DNA of 64,000 bases from Ciona savignyi (taxonomy: Eukaryota > Chordata > Ascidiacea > Phlebobranchia > Cionidae), in the NCBI GenBank assembly GCA_000149265.1, contig CH002714.1:1667533-1731532 (forward strand), read 5' to 3'. Made by a program: the position numbers and the translations under genes. Shown here piece after piece: positions 12,615 through 25,900 of the stretch; position 1 is the first letter of the stretch, and each line of letters opens with the position of its first letter. Under the pieces are notes generated by a model. That model made no database searches. It saw only the letters and a program-made list of their open reading frames with translations, and had not been told where the DNA came from.

Positions 12615-13300
12615 GACTATAGGTGTTCCATATACGTGACAATAGTGTGTTATAATTGATTATTCTTTATTTCTTTTTTGGGAAAACGGCTAAAGGTAGG
12701 TATGGGGTATTCATATATTTTTAGTTTGTAGTGGAATTCACTACCAATGAGAGTTGGTTGTAAGTGTTTATCCTTTTTTATGTACGTGGTAATAGTGTAT
12801 TATATTTACCTATGTATTTTATATTTTAAGGGATTTTCCGGGTAAATTGGGGTATGTAGACTAGTATCTGTTTGTTTACCGAGTTCATTTTATACATGTA
12901 CAATAAAATATAATCCACACCAAGAATTTACAAAACGGCCAATACGCTTACACTACTGGGTCTGTCGGTAATTTTTCTGCCGCGAAGAGCATATGTACGC
13001 AATGTATTTTTAAACTTCTAGGAGATTTAACCAGATTCGACGTTCTTTGTGACAAAAAGCGTAAATGATAATAGTTTCAGTGGAATTGAATACCTGAATA
13101 TTTCCCCTATAGGGGGTTAAAGATAGGTATGGGGCTTGTTTATTCGTATTTATATTCTTTATCTATTTATTTTGGTTTTGTTTATCCTGTTCTTTTATAC
13201 ACGTCTCAATATTAAATTTGTGATTGCTTATGTATATTCTATTTTGGGGGGTTTCCTGGGGTAAAATAGGCTATTGGAAAAAATACAACTTTCCAATACG
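12615..13300. repeat. Diverged tandem repeat cluster
   Basis: Several motifs recur in the same order: ATAATAGTGTATTAT-like or CAATAGTGTGTTAT-like sequence (12643, 12789), AGGTAGGTATGGGG or AGATAGGTATGGGG (12695, 13121), and GGGATTTTCCGGGTAAA or GGGTTTCCTGGGGTAAA (12831, 13247). Copies are imperfect and truncated. No ends or coding potential could be defined. Confidence 0.5.
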
Positions 13301-16278
13301 GAGATATCGCCGATAACGCCAAAATGTTGAATTGGGTCTATATTTACGTTTTCCCTAGAGCGGGAATTTTGTAAAAACGTCGAGGCAACTACAAGTGTGC
13401 CAGTTGAACTTTCAACCTAATCGAAAGCATGTGCTAGGATGACCTGAAGATACGTACACCAGCGTACATATAGTTGGGTAATGTACAACTTTGTATGTAG
13501 ACCTATAGATTACTTAATGTGTATTTAACCTTTAAATGTTCTTATAAAATTTCCTTTACCATGTATGCACTAAAAGCTACCGGTTTTTTAACAAAACTTA
13601 AAATGGTTTAAAACTACGTCATTGCAATCGATAGAAAGTGGCCGTAAAGATTTGATTAGGAGCCAAAAGTGGACGATGATCAAAATAAATTGGAGAAATT
13701 CCGACAGGTGCCAGAGGCAATCATCGGTAAAGTTTGGATTAAAACGACTCAACTGGACATTTAGCTGCGAGAAATAAAATCGCCCCGCTGACAAAATTTC
13801 AGAATAGGAAGAAAGTGTTCGTCCTGAGAATTCTGGGTATATATATTAAAATTGGCGGTATCTATTTAACAGTGGAAATGAAGCTTGGACCTATACTTCT
13901 AAAACACCCCTTACCTACAAAACACATTCAAAGCGTTTATTTAATTCTTTGTAATTAGTACCAACAGGCATTCGGTTATGCCACAAATCCCTGTGCTTGA
14001 ATAGCTAATTTGGAAAACAACCACAGCATTTTAGGCATCGAAACGCCAAGAACCTGGCAATATATTTCTCTTTGGCGATGAAAACCTTGTAACAATAATA
14101 CTGATCATGAAAACACTGAATGAGAAATGAAGGCAACGACATGTGCATGCAATACATATAAATCGTCTGTTTGGGAAATATATAGACATTTTTGGTTTCA
14201 TGTAGAGAAGATATGAAATAAACATTAAAACAAAAAGGTTTGTAATGTAAAGATACTTAAAAAGATTAAAATAATCGGGATTCGTTTTTTGGCAAACAAC
14301 TCACTGGTTAGGTTATATACCACAAAAAGCGGTGTAATGGGGGTAAACTATCGAGGCGTGCAATGGCATGTGAAGGGTAAGCGATAAACTTGGAACGGAA
14401 CAAAGTGACTGTGGCACGTATCAACAGCGTGTGTATAATTAAATGGCTACAATATCGGGAACAAAATATAAATCATTTAGGGGAGAAAGCACGAATACTC
14501 GGTAAATAGTTTCTTTTGTTAACTTTGAGAATTTAAACTTTGTCACAGTGCGACATTCGTGGCAACAAAAAAGGAACGGAAATTATTAAATGATGGATTT
14601 GATATGCCGGGTTAGCTAGAGCAATTTGCGACTAAGAAATTATGCCGTGAAACTGGAGTCTAATTGCTGTACGAAAGTGCATGTAAAGCGAATTTGCGGT
14701 AATAAGTAAAGATACCAATAACACGTTTACATATAAAAAAACACCAAAATTGAACAAACACATTTGAAACTTGTTTTTTTTGGGGGTAAAATAGAAGGCA
14801 TGCGACATAACAAAAAATTATTGGGAAAAATAAAATATATACATGCGATATTTCAAACAGTTAAAACAAATATATTAGAACTATCTACTAATTAAGTTTA
14901 AAATAGCCTAGATAAAGGTTGAACTTCCTTAATAGGGAACAACAAAGGTTTAAAAATATTAACATAAAAAAAACAGAAAACCTATACTCGGAACCATTTT
15001 TGATAATTTCAATGATAAAAAAGATTATTCAAACAGCATTAAAATACTTAAACTAAATGATTGCGCAAAATCAAGATAATTGGATCGGATAATTCAATCA
15101 CGTCGTCTTTGGTTATGTTAATACACCTCTACTAAAGTAGGTAAGATCTCGATTCGGTGAGAAAATGATTGCAACATCGGTTGGCAAGGTGCCACGAAAA
15201 AGGCAACGACCTCGGACAACGCCTTTGTTACGCAATAACCAGTGGTTATTTCGTAAAATGGAACGTCGACGTCGTCTTTTCGATAGGTGAACGATTGGAC
15301 AAGATTTACATAAATACGTGCGTGATAAAGACTTTACGTATAAGGGCGGGTAAAAGGCGATTAACCATAAACGGACTCTTTGGTTTTTAAAATAATTAAT
15401 TAAAAAAATTCAGCGTATACACAAAGCAGCACCAATAGAAGCGAACAAGCAGAAAAGCGGTAAACATCGCAACTGAAATGACATGGCTCCACGATACATA
15501 TTAAGCTCAAAAGTATAAAATAGATTGATAACAATTGAAGCTAAAAACAAGAATTTCCTAATATGCTGAAGAGCGGAGATAAGAACAATTGCATACAAAC
15601 TAGATTGTGTCTAAAGATGAACCAGTTTTTTAAATGATTTTCAGAACAAAACCAATATATTATTATGTAAGAAGGTGAACTTAGAAATGAAAGAGGTTGG
15701 TGTAGGTGACAATGTTGAGCGCAAAAGATATATATTAAATTCGGAAGGCAGCAAAATTGGGAAAATTTAGTTGTCCCAAGAATTTAAATACCGGTATGTT
15801 TAAAAATAATATAAAACAATGTGGAACAGAACACTTTGAGTCGGGAAAGTAATAATCTTCAGGTAACGTAAATTTATGAAACTTTTGTTTTAAATATTTA
15901 AAAGTCAGGAGGTAAAACAGCTCAAGTTAATAGTGGTGCCAGTATGCGAATTTTGAGGCAACAATGTGAGTTGGAGGTAGTGCTCCTGTATTTAAAGTAA
16001 AATGTGTGGCGTGACATTGTATGGTGGGACCTGTAGAAAGGCTTACACAAAATATGGAGGTAGATATTGAAGGAGAGAAGTTGCGATGAAAAATGCCAAG
16101 CGCTTAATGGCCTCAAATATTTGTTTATTAGAGAGGGAAAGCAGAGAGGCTGCATCTGCACAGTGGCTTTAATATGACAATGAAGATTTAGGTTTTTTCA
16201 AAATATTCTTTGGTTAACTTTGTTAAGATTGTTCTGTGTAGTGGAAATCAATAAGATTTTATATTTGTTTACTTGCTC
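13301..16278. other. Gene-free interval
   Basis: AT-rich DNA with only short, unconserved open frames. The right end must contain the HMGA 3' UTR: on the minus strand an AATAAA (TTTATT at 16134-16139) lies about 140 nt past that gene's stop. Confidence 0.5.
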
Positions 16279-18805
16279 TTATTGTGAGGTAGTGTGTGGA
16301 GGGCGTTGGTGGTGTGGAGGCATCTCTTCATGAGGCATCCAAAGCAGCTCCTCTTGTTCCTGGATTTGCTCCGGATGTTGTTGCTCTGGCAACATCATTG
16401 AAGGGAGCATGTGTTCTTGAGGTAACGATTGCGGAGGCATGAGAAGTGAGATCTCCTCTTGAGGTTGTTCGGTTTCCAGAGGCAGTTGCATATAATGAGG
16501 CATGGGTGGCTGGGGGGGCATCTGGTGAGGGTGGACCATCTGCATTTGCTGCAGGATTCGTGGGTCACGCTGTTGCTCCATGTACATGTGACTGGGGCCA
16601 GCCATCTTTTAAAGAAAATTAACAATGTTTTAATTATAAAAGTATATTTCTTATCCTTGAGTAATTTAATAAATAAATAAAGGGAACTTTGTTGTCAATG
16701 TTTAATGACATACTAATATTATGTTAAAGTAATGGCGAGTGGGAAGCAGGAAGACTAACCTCATGATGTTGCTGCATGTGGTGTTGTTGCTGCTGCTGTT
16801 GCTGTTGTTGCTTGAGTTGTTGTTGAACCGCAGCTTCTCTTGTACGTTGAAATCCTTCCCACATTTCTGGTGGCTAATTTTACAATAAATAATCAGTTAA
16901 TCAACAATACTAAGACAGTATTAATTTTAAAGACATTGGTATTACACTTAAATAAAGTTGAGAATTTAAATTCTGGCCACACAGAAAAGTTATGTATTTG
17001 AAAATACATTTGACGAATATAAAACTAACCCATTTTCTAGGTCTTCCTCTTGGTCGTTTTGGAGGTCTTTCTATTCTCTGAAATAAAAAAAAAATTGTCT
17101 GAAATAAAAGTAATGTTTATTTTAGGAAACTATAAACAATATTTGTTAACAAAAGGGGACTTATATATATATATATATATATATCTTTTTGATATAAATA
17201 TAAAAAAGTTGTGCTAATCAAAAAATTGTTCAATAGTGACCTGTGGCACTAAGGCTTGCTAAGTGAAATAATGGCATTTCTGTCCCTTAGGGACCTTGGT
17301 ATGCCCAGTAATTGGGACAACAGAGACATAGCAGCATAGTGGATCATACAAAAAAAGAATTTAAACTGCTGAGTGAGTGCACATCAGTCCATTCCCTAGT
17401 GACCTTTGCTGTGTAGGTTTAAAATTCAATATTGCTGTGGTAGTAAAGTAAGTGACGTGAAAATGTTGGAGTTGTGGCAAGGCTCATCGATCAACTTTTG
17501 TTCAAGTCTTGCACTATTGATTAAAACATAACGCACAACGATGGAGAGTGTAAATTGAATTTAGTCCCATATTATTGGCTGAAAAACCATACCTAATCAA
17601 ATTTCAACCTATAGTAGTTGCAAAATGTGTGGCTAACATATAAAGATCTAAATCTGCACAAAACAATTTTGTCACCACTTTGCTAAATATTAAGATTCCA
17701 GAAAAATACATATTTTTTTTTGCAAACAAATAACACATTTTTAAAATAATAAAAATTGTGCTAAAAAATTTTATACATGAACAGATATAACAAAGTAATT
17801 CATCATGCTGTTATCTCAACAGTGGATAAAACAGAGTCAAATTAGAGTNNNNNNNNNNNNNNNNNNNNNNNNNNNNNNNNNNNNNNNNNNNNNNNNNNNN
17901 NNNNNNNNNNNNNNNNNNNNNNNNNNNNNNNNNNNNNNNNNNNNNNNNAAGCGATTAGATATTAATCAATTTTAAATGTAAACAGATTTAAATACAGTCA
18001 TCCGTAAGATCACATCTATGTACAACACTTTAGTAAAAACAAATAAAACAATTCTTACCACAACTTCTTTGCGCTGGATCCAAAAGCAATAGAAGAAATA
18101 CATTAAACATTAATTACAAAGGGTTCAGCAAAATCTTGTTCAGGCAGCACAACAAGATTGCATTGTATGCATAATGTGTTGTACATCTATAATTATGTAT
18201 TATTAATGACAAAACACAAAAAGATTACCTTTCGCGGCTTCTTATTCTTAGATCCTTTAGGACGACCTCTTGGCCTGCTTACACCGGCGGGCTTGGGAGG
18301 CTACAAAGAAAAAAGTTCAAGCTATTTTGGTGGGCGGGCAGCATGTGGTAAGCGCATGTTTGGCAGTGACCACATTAAATATTCCAAATCATCAATAACT
18401 GTCAGTATAGTGTGCAAGTATCATTACCTAGGACGACATTTATAACAAGGGGAAAGCCAAGTAACAAATAAACTGATAAATGGTTTAAGTAACATAACAC
18501 ATAATACATCATTGTAACTATTATGTAGATTGTGGCTGCGCTAAAATCACTCACATGGATTCGTGGCCTTCCTGGACCTCTGGTTCTAAGTGATGGTTGT
18601 GGTAATCCGCGCATAGCACCGAATTCTACAGGTTCTCCCCGCTGCACAGGAAACACGCGATGACTGGGACCTGGCTGTTCCTCAGTTGGTAGCTCTGTGG
18701 AGGTTGCGACTCGTGGCACCTTTGGAGGAAACAATCCTTCTTCCTCTTCACTCTCACCCTCTTTAGCTCCTCCATGTGGATCCTCCGACTTTCTCTTGCT
18801 CATCC
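16279..18805 (-). CDS. HMGA: HMGA-like protein with three AT-hooks
   Basis: Nuclear architectural protein binding the minor groove of AT-rich DNA. Exons on the minus strand, all in phase 0: 18555-18805 (ATG at 18803), 18229-18300, a 15-nt microexon 18059-18073, 17030-17077, 16760-16873, 16279-16605 (stop TAA). The total is 274 residues. AT-hooks: RTRGPGRPRIH (exon 1), RPRGRPKGSKNK (exon 2) and KRPRGRPRKW (exon 4), each on its own exon. The last two match vertebrate HMGA2 almost exactly. An acidic run EGESEEEEG sits near the N-terminus. After the hooks come a polyglutamine block (exon 5) and a Met/Pro/His/Gln-rich tail (exon 6) in place of the short acidic vertebrate tail. The microexon has good splice sites but only five codons (RKEVV), so it is tentative. 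The gap at 17849-17948 falls in the intron after it. Confidence 0.88.
17161..17186. repeat. (TA)n microsatellite
   Basis: A run of TA dinucleotides in the HMGA intron between the third AT-hook exon and the assembly gap. Confidence 0.9.
17849..17948. other. Assembly gap (100 N)
   Basis: Exactly 100 undetermined bases inside an HMGA intron. The real gap size is probably unknown, and a small exon could be hidden here. Confidence 0.98.
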
Positions 18806-21800
18806 CTAAAAGTACAAAGAAATAATTTTAAACATTTTCATAATGGCTACATAAGCATGTTTTACATTGTATGTATATACATAAGTCAAAATAAAAAAAG
18901 AACACTTTTAACATTTTTTAAAAAACTGATTAAGCACTGCCATTCTAAAGCACTAATGAAGAAGATTGATAATCAAAGCTCAATTAACTGTCAAAATAGC
19001 AAAATAATAATATAAGCAAATTTACTACAAAATAAACTTTCCTAAACAAATGCTGAAAGCAACTGTGCTTTGTCTGTATGGATATGGCATTCGTCCAAGT
19101 GCAAGAATACAATGAATTTTTTTCTTTTTCTGAAATTCGTATGGACGGACACTTTCATCATGTTATATGCATGAAGGTGGTCGGGCCATTACGGATAAGT
19201 AACAACAAAAGCGAGGTGGCCAGCTGGTCAGGTGATGGCGATGCAGCTCTATCACCTTATTGCACTTCAGAATTCAATTCTGCCCGACGTAGGCTGATCA
19301 AATATTGATGAGCTAAGAGAGAGGAGCTTACGGTGTGATAAAGCAACATTTCTATGTCATGCACATCAGAAGTAGCCACTGTCCAGCTTACAGTGAAGAA
19401 AACATTGCAAAACATAGTAGAGTTATGTATGTTAGGCCTTGCAAACTAAGTACAAAAGCAAACCGCCAAACCCGTGTGTATAGACATTTTAATCCCTCGG
19501 AGAGAACTGGCGCCTGTATTTGAACATTACTCAGAGTCCCACAATTTTCATTTGCACATCATTTAAACACTGAGTCTATATTTATCTTGGTGATATAGAA
19601 GGCGATAGACATACAGTAACCTGGCTGGTATTATCGACAGGCCAATGAAGTATATCATATGCTGTTTCTTACTTTGCAGTACTAATGCTAACATTCACCC
19701 AAAATATGGTTGCAACAATCAACCATACAAATTATACACATCACCATAATACAACAAACCATAAGTATATCAATATATAAACAAGTTGAACGAACAACCA
19801 GTAATGAAATTTTTACATACCAACTACAACTTGGCAATAATAAAAGGTAAACCACAAAACAGAACTTTTCTGCAAAATTTCTAATTAAATAATATATATT
19901 GGAGTAAAGTAAATTCCGAAGTAAATCATAGCACAAAAAACAGATAATATTTTAATTAGTATGGTATACATAATGAAAAGGACCCGCTGGGATTAACAGA
20001 TACATTACAAAATACTACAACTATAAAACATTGCTTGCTTTATATGGCCTAGTATATATCTGTCATAAGTAAACCTGTACTAGTAACCATTTATGGAATA
20101 AATGATGAGTATTTAGTTATATTGCCACAAATGACATTAATATTACATTAAAAAAATAAATATAATATTACTTTTCTTGGCAAATTTAGATTGATATTAT
20201 GTGGTTTTTTTATAAAATTAAACACGTTGTTTTTATAAAAATTTACGAGATTACAAAATTAGCATATACCGGGTATACATTTAAGATTACAGAGGATTTA
20301 AAATATAATTATTATACATGGAATACAAAATAAGTACCAGAGAAAATCTGTGCTGAATGAAAGTTGGTTTCCGTCGCTTGGGAGCAAAACAGAGGTAGAA
20401 AAAAACAGGATATGCAGCTTTCTTGAGGTAGTTGAGAAAAATAACCCACTCTTCATTCTTAAACTGATATCACACTGATTTCAGTCAAGTTACTAACTGA
20501 ACATATTTTGTGAAACCAAAGCACAGGGTGCATTCGAAAAGCACTTCAGCCACTGATCTACCTACCACCTTACTTTAAAAAAGTTTATTAGTAAACAACA
20601 GGGTTGGTAGGAAGTAGCTTATGCTTAATAGCTCTTTGTGTCTATGATAGGATATTGCAAATCACAACCAAGGGGAAACTAAAAAACTTTTATGAAGTCG
20701 TTTCACTGTTTCCCTCGATTTAATGTTGGCACAAAGCCATAGTTCAATCTAAATAATAGCTTTTTAACTTTTAAAAAAGAATTTACAATGACATCGGCTA
20801 CTAATAATATGATATTGCTGAAGTATAACACTAATCGCACGCAGGGGAACGAGGCTGTTCGCGCGAGATCTCTACTTGAACTCGGCAATCTGATGCGCAG
20901 GTTTTAGCGTGGACACAGTGGTACAATGCGACTTTATTAATGATTCTGCAGGTACGTCACTTTAGAAAGACTTTATTAATTGAAACATCAAGTCTCAACA
21001 TACGACTTAACCACCATTACAAATTCCAGCACTGTTTATAAATAATTTAGCGTCATCCTTCCTATCTTCTAGTCTTATAGGATGTTAAACCAACTGCAAC
21101 GAGGAAATAATTGCAGTTATATCTGAAAATATGCAATATGCTGTCAAGGCGATTGGAACAGTTGATTGCAAACTGTTTTTTTACCGTACAACATATCATC
21201 TGCTAACTAATTATTTTGCACAATTTTGCAGCGAATGCGCTCTTTTACGCCAGGCACTTTAACGCGATTTGCAAGGGTAGGATTTGCAGAGAAATGAGGT
21301 TTGTCGACATTGTTTCTACTATAAACGCCGATTAACTTACACCATAAAAACATTACCATAAAACGATAAAAAATGGATCATTATATGCTAAAATTTAAAA
21401 ATGTCCTACAAAATTATAAATCCTACAGCGACTCGGGTTAAATCTTCCTCAGAGTGATTTATATTTTATCAGTGTCGTCGGTATCGAACGATTTATCGCT
21501 ATTATAGATAAATTATACAACATTGGGTTGTCACGTTGGAAGTCCATGGTCCACAGGAATATAGTGATGGATTTTACTTCAACGAACTTACTATTAGGCG
21601 AATACCAACTTATTTTTTGCTTATTAAATTACGCTACCGGTCTTTACAACTACACTTACCGTCATGAAGTAGCTTCCAAACAATTATATGCCCACAGTTT
21701 ATCATCAAGATAAAAAAGCATCATTTCATTCCCACAACTTGATATACATATATTGCGATTACTTCGTGCAAACTCGCATCAACGCTTACACTTTTCTAGG

Positions 21801-22921
21801 CTCCTAATGTAAATGGTATATTCTGAAAGGTTACCAATCGCACAGTATTGTGATAAATCTGACTTTTCTAAGAGTCGGTTATAGTTCAACATCTTCTACT
21901 CACCAAACAACTATCAGTGAAATGGAGGCAAAACATTATGCAAAATATGTGGTTTTAATAAAGAAAAAATCAAAGAAAAGGTAAACGCTATGAAATGAAA
22001 ATCCAAGACTTCCATTACGGTAGATTTGAGTCACAGAAGTTAGATGGTCCAGATGTCGGAATGCTTCCTAGCATAAGAATATAGAAAAAAAAAATTAAAA
22101 AATGCGTTCTGCATATTCAGAAGCTTTTTATTTATTATAACCTACCGATTTGAGTTTATTAGACGTTTAAAAAAGAATTATCAAGCGCGCTGTATACGTT
22201 AATAAAAATGAACGCTTATAATAACTTTGTAAAAAAAAACTGTAAATAAGATTAAAATGCGAGGTAAAAATACAATTATTATGAACATTAACACAAAACC
22301 AATAGGAAGAACGACTATATTAAAAGCAAGCGGAAAAAATAAATTGGCATTTAGGGATGACGAACTTCAAACAATAGTAATATTGCTACGCATTACAATG
22401 GAGACCATTTAGACGTATAATTTAAAACGATTATTGTAAGACTGGGGCTAGTTGTTACAAAGCAAAATAACTTGGCGGTGGTCATTATGGACGAAGTTCT
22501 TTAACAAATAATCCCGGTATCCTCTACTAAATCGGAATTATAAATGTATTTTTTATGGGGCAGTTATTGGTTTTACCCCAGACTTTAAAAAGTTATTTAT
22601 TATTATGGAATGTGGTCCCGTTCGCATGAAGTGCCGTGAATACCTCAATTTAGAACGAAACATTTAAAACCACTTATACCAAAAAAACGACGGTAACTAA
22701 ATAAGACTGGGGTTTTTGGTCAGGATGGTTATTTAAACCCACAACTAGATCATCCCGTCAATCAATTTCGCACCCCTGTAATAAACGGAAGAATCCCACC
22801 CAATAAATCTCTTCAGGTTATAACCGTCGCCCCTCCAGCATAATAACATTTATCACTGCGCTACCAATCCCTACGATGGTTTTCAAAATATAGAATTATG
22901 GTAAAATTGAAATAGATTTTT
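18804..22921. other. Spacer between HMGA 5' end and SLCO 3' end
   Basis: Both neighbours read leftwards, so this holds the HMGA promoter and 5' leader and the SLCO 3' UTR. A relatively GC-rich patch near 20830-20900, unlike the AT-rich surroundings, is a possible HMGA promoter or first exon; this is a guess. No other gene was recognised. Confidence 0.45.
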
Positions 22922-25900
22922 TTAATTAATTAATTTCACAAATGTATTCAATGGAAAGTTACGCAGCACATTACCTCCGGTGGCAGGGCTGGCGGGCGAG
23001 ATCACTATGTCAGGTAACTCCGGTTTTCTTGTTTTGTTCTTCAAAAAAGTGATCGAAAGTACAAACGAAAGCGCTGCTACTGCAGACGGGATGATGTTCA
23101 CCAGAAAATAGCTGAAAGCGAAACCGGTTTACTGTCCTAATCTAGGATAAGCGATTGCTGCTCGTGGAAAAAGTTTTTTTTTTGATTTGTTGCAACTAAA
23201 AAAGTTATCATAAATAAATTATTACCACGCTAAATATACAATTCTGCGACCTAATACAACTCCGCTCTATGTTTGGATTAATAACACACTACCTTAACAG
23301 AGCAATAAAGGCTCTCTGACCGACCCACAGGCTCAGTGCTCGATGTGTGAACTTGGCAATCGAAATGCATGCCTATTTAAACGGCAATTTGGTGAGTCAT
23401 CAGCTGTAATACACATTACCGGTTGCGAAAAAAGTCCGATTACCAACTGTCGTTAATTTCCAGCAGGAGTATGGGAGTGCAATGCAACGTACGCGATTCA
23501 GTTCGCCGGGAATTTCGTGTGGGTGGCCCCGAAACAGCATTACGTGTGATTTATACACAGCAGCAGATGTTTGACATACGCTACCGAAATGCACGCGCCA
23601 AGCTAAGCATATGGTGCTTGAATGAAGACATTACATGACGTATCTAATAGATGACGTCTCAGAACATCGATGCAGATATTGCGCTTGGTTATGCAGCCGC
23701 TAGACGGCGCCTAATACTATTGAACACCTCCGGTACGATGCATGCAAGTTTACAATCGGATTTGGTAATTTTGTTTGGACGTATTCAAGTTAATCAAACA
23801 AAATTAAAAAAAGTAGTAGCACAGCAGCACTGACGTATCGCCGCAAATAAGAATGACTATTTAAATTTCTGTGAAAGTATACACTACAAAAATCCCAACG
23901 TACAATTACTACAACAACTTCCAATAACCGTTTAAGCTCCAGTGAAATGATGCACACGGATATATCAACGCTCAAGTTCAGACGGGGTCACATCGAGCAT
24001 GCGCCTGGATGCGTCGATCATTAAACGGTTTCTTTAGCCAGGTAAACGTTTAGGATATTTTGTCATTTTTTTTATTCAGTCAACTCACCGAACCCGAAGC
24101 ACCTCCAAATCGTAAAACTGGCAACCTCCGGATTCCGCTTTTGACCAAAACTGACAGCACGAATCAAACAGTTTCCCTGTCAAGATACTGCCGGGTATTT
24201 CACCTGAATTAAGTTAAAAATGCGGTAGCTTGAGAAATAGTATTTTCCATGTATTGTTTAAGTTGAACCAATGGATAAATTAGTAGAATATTTACAAAAA
24301 CACAGTCCGGTGTCACCGCAGATGCGACCTTTGATAAGATAAAGCTAGTTTGCGTAAAATCGAAAAACCACCAATATTTGTAATTTTAGATGCGCCAAAT
24401 AAGAAGATGAGTTTTTAAATTAAAGCTTAGTATGGGCAGTTTTAATCATGGCTTTTATGGAATGTAGGCAACTTCAAACAGAAGCGATGACAAACAAAAT
24501 AATAAGACGACATGCTGCATAAACTGAACAAAAATAATTTAAATAAATAAAACAAATGCGTTAGAAAATCGTTTATTGTGTGTTAGTAGTGCACAGCGGA
24601 TAAGAATCTATATTTAGTTAAAACGGCTTTTACAATTCCTCTCTACGGAAGAGATTATTTAAGATTATCTCACCAAATAATTTTCCCACGATCTCTTTTA
24701 GGGCAATAGCAACTGCTTTGTCTGTAGGACGCACACTGCGCATTAAGAATACGCCGTACGGAACGTAAGTCATACAAAGCACCAGGACACGTAGCACGAA
24801 GTTAATGACAAATATTGGGAGTTGGTAACGGCCACACCTGGGAAAGACGCGCGCCAAGAAATAAATAAACATATGTTTGCAAGTTACATATAAGCATAAC
24901 ACAGAGTAATGTTGTTTGAAAATGGTTTCCAGTGGCCAATGTAAAAAAGATTCCAAACACTAAAATTTGGCACGAAATTAAAAAGATGCTTAACTCACTT
25001 ACGTATTGGAACAAAAACCATTTTTGGCACCAGTTGAATTAGTTGTTGCACCTAAATCTCCAGGTTCAAGAAGTCCAATACACATGCAATCATCAAATTT
25101 CTTTTCAAAAATGAAATATTACTTGCTGCTTAATTGGTAAGCTAACTATGGAAAGATACTCAAAAGATAGTGATGAAGTTTAAACAAACCAAATATTTAA
25201 AATGATAAAAATACTGGTTGTGCCTGAAGTTCGATTTTTTTATACAGCATATAAACTATGAACTTACAGGTTCTAGTGTTCGATTCTTAGAAATTATTTT
25301 ACTGCAACCAGCATAGCAAGGTGTAATGTATGTTCTACTATCATCACCACACACTGGGTCAAAGTTTAACACATCAGGGTTACACGAACAAGATGCAGCA
25401 CAAATGCCAGTTTCCATGGTTACCGTTGTCAACCCAACAACTTCTGTAGCAGGACAGCCTAAGTAGAAAATCAAACTTAGCTAAGAACTTTAACATATAT
25501 TTCAAATTAGTTAAATAACCAGATTAGCATTTCCTACATTAGAAAATAACATAATTAAAATTACAAGTGATATTTTTAGACAGCTTAATTTAAAAAACGG
25601 AGTTCCATTGCAAAAATTCCATCCCCGCCTCGGGGTATTAGGAATTTCCATTAATCGGTCCTGCATAACATTATTAGAATTATAGAATTCCCACCGGGTT
25701 ACACAATGTGATTTTTTATTCGGAGACTATGCTTACTAATAGTAAACTCACCAGCAGGGTAATAAATGCTGGCCAGTATCATAAGAATAGCAATGAACCA
25801 GGTTGCCTGTTTGTCATTCCATTTTAGCTTGGAATAAAGGTAGCCACCAAGGGGAATCCCCAATACAGCAGGTAACCAGATGATTGCACCTAGAATATTC

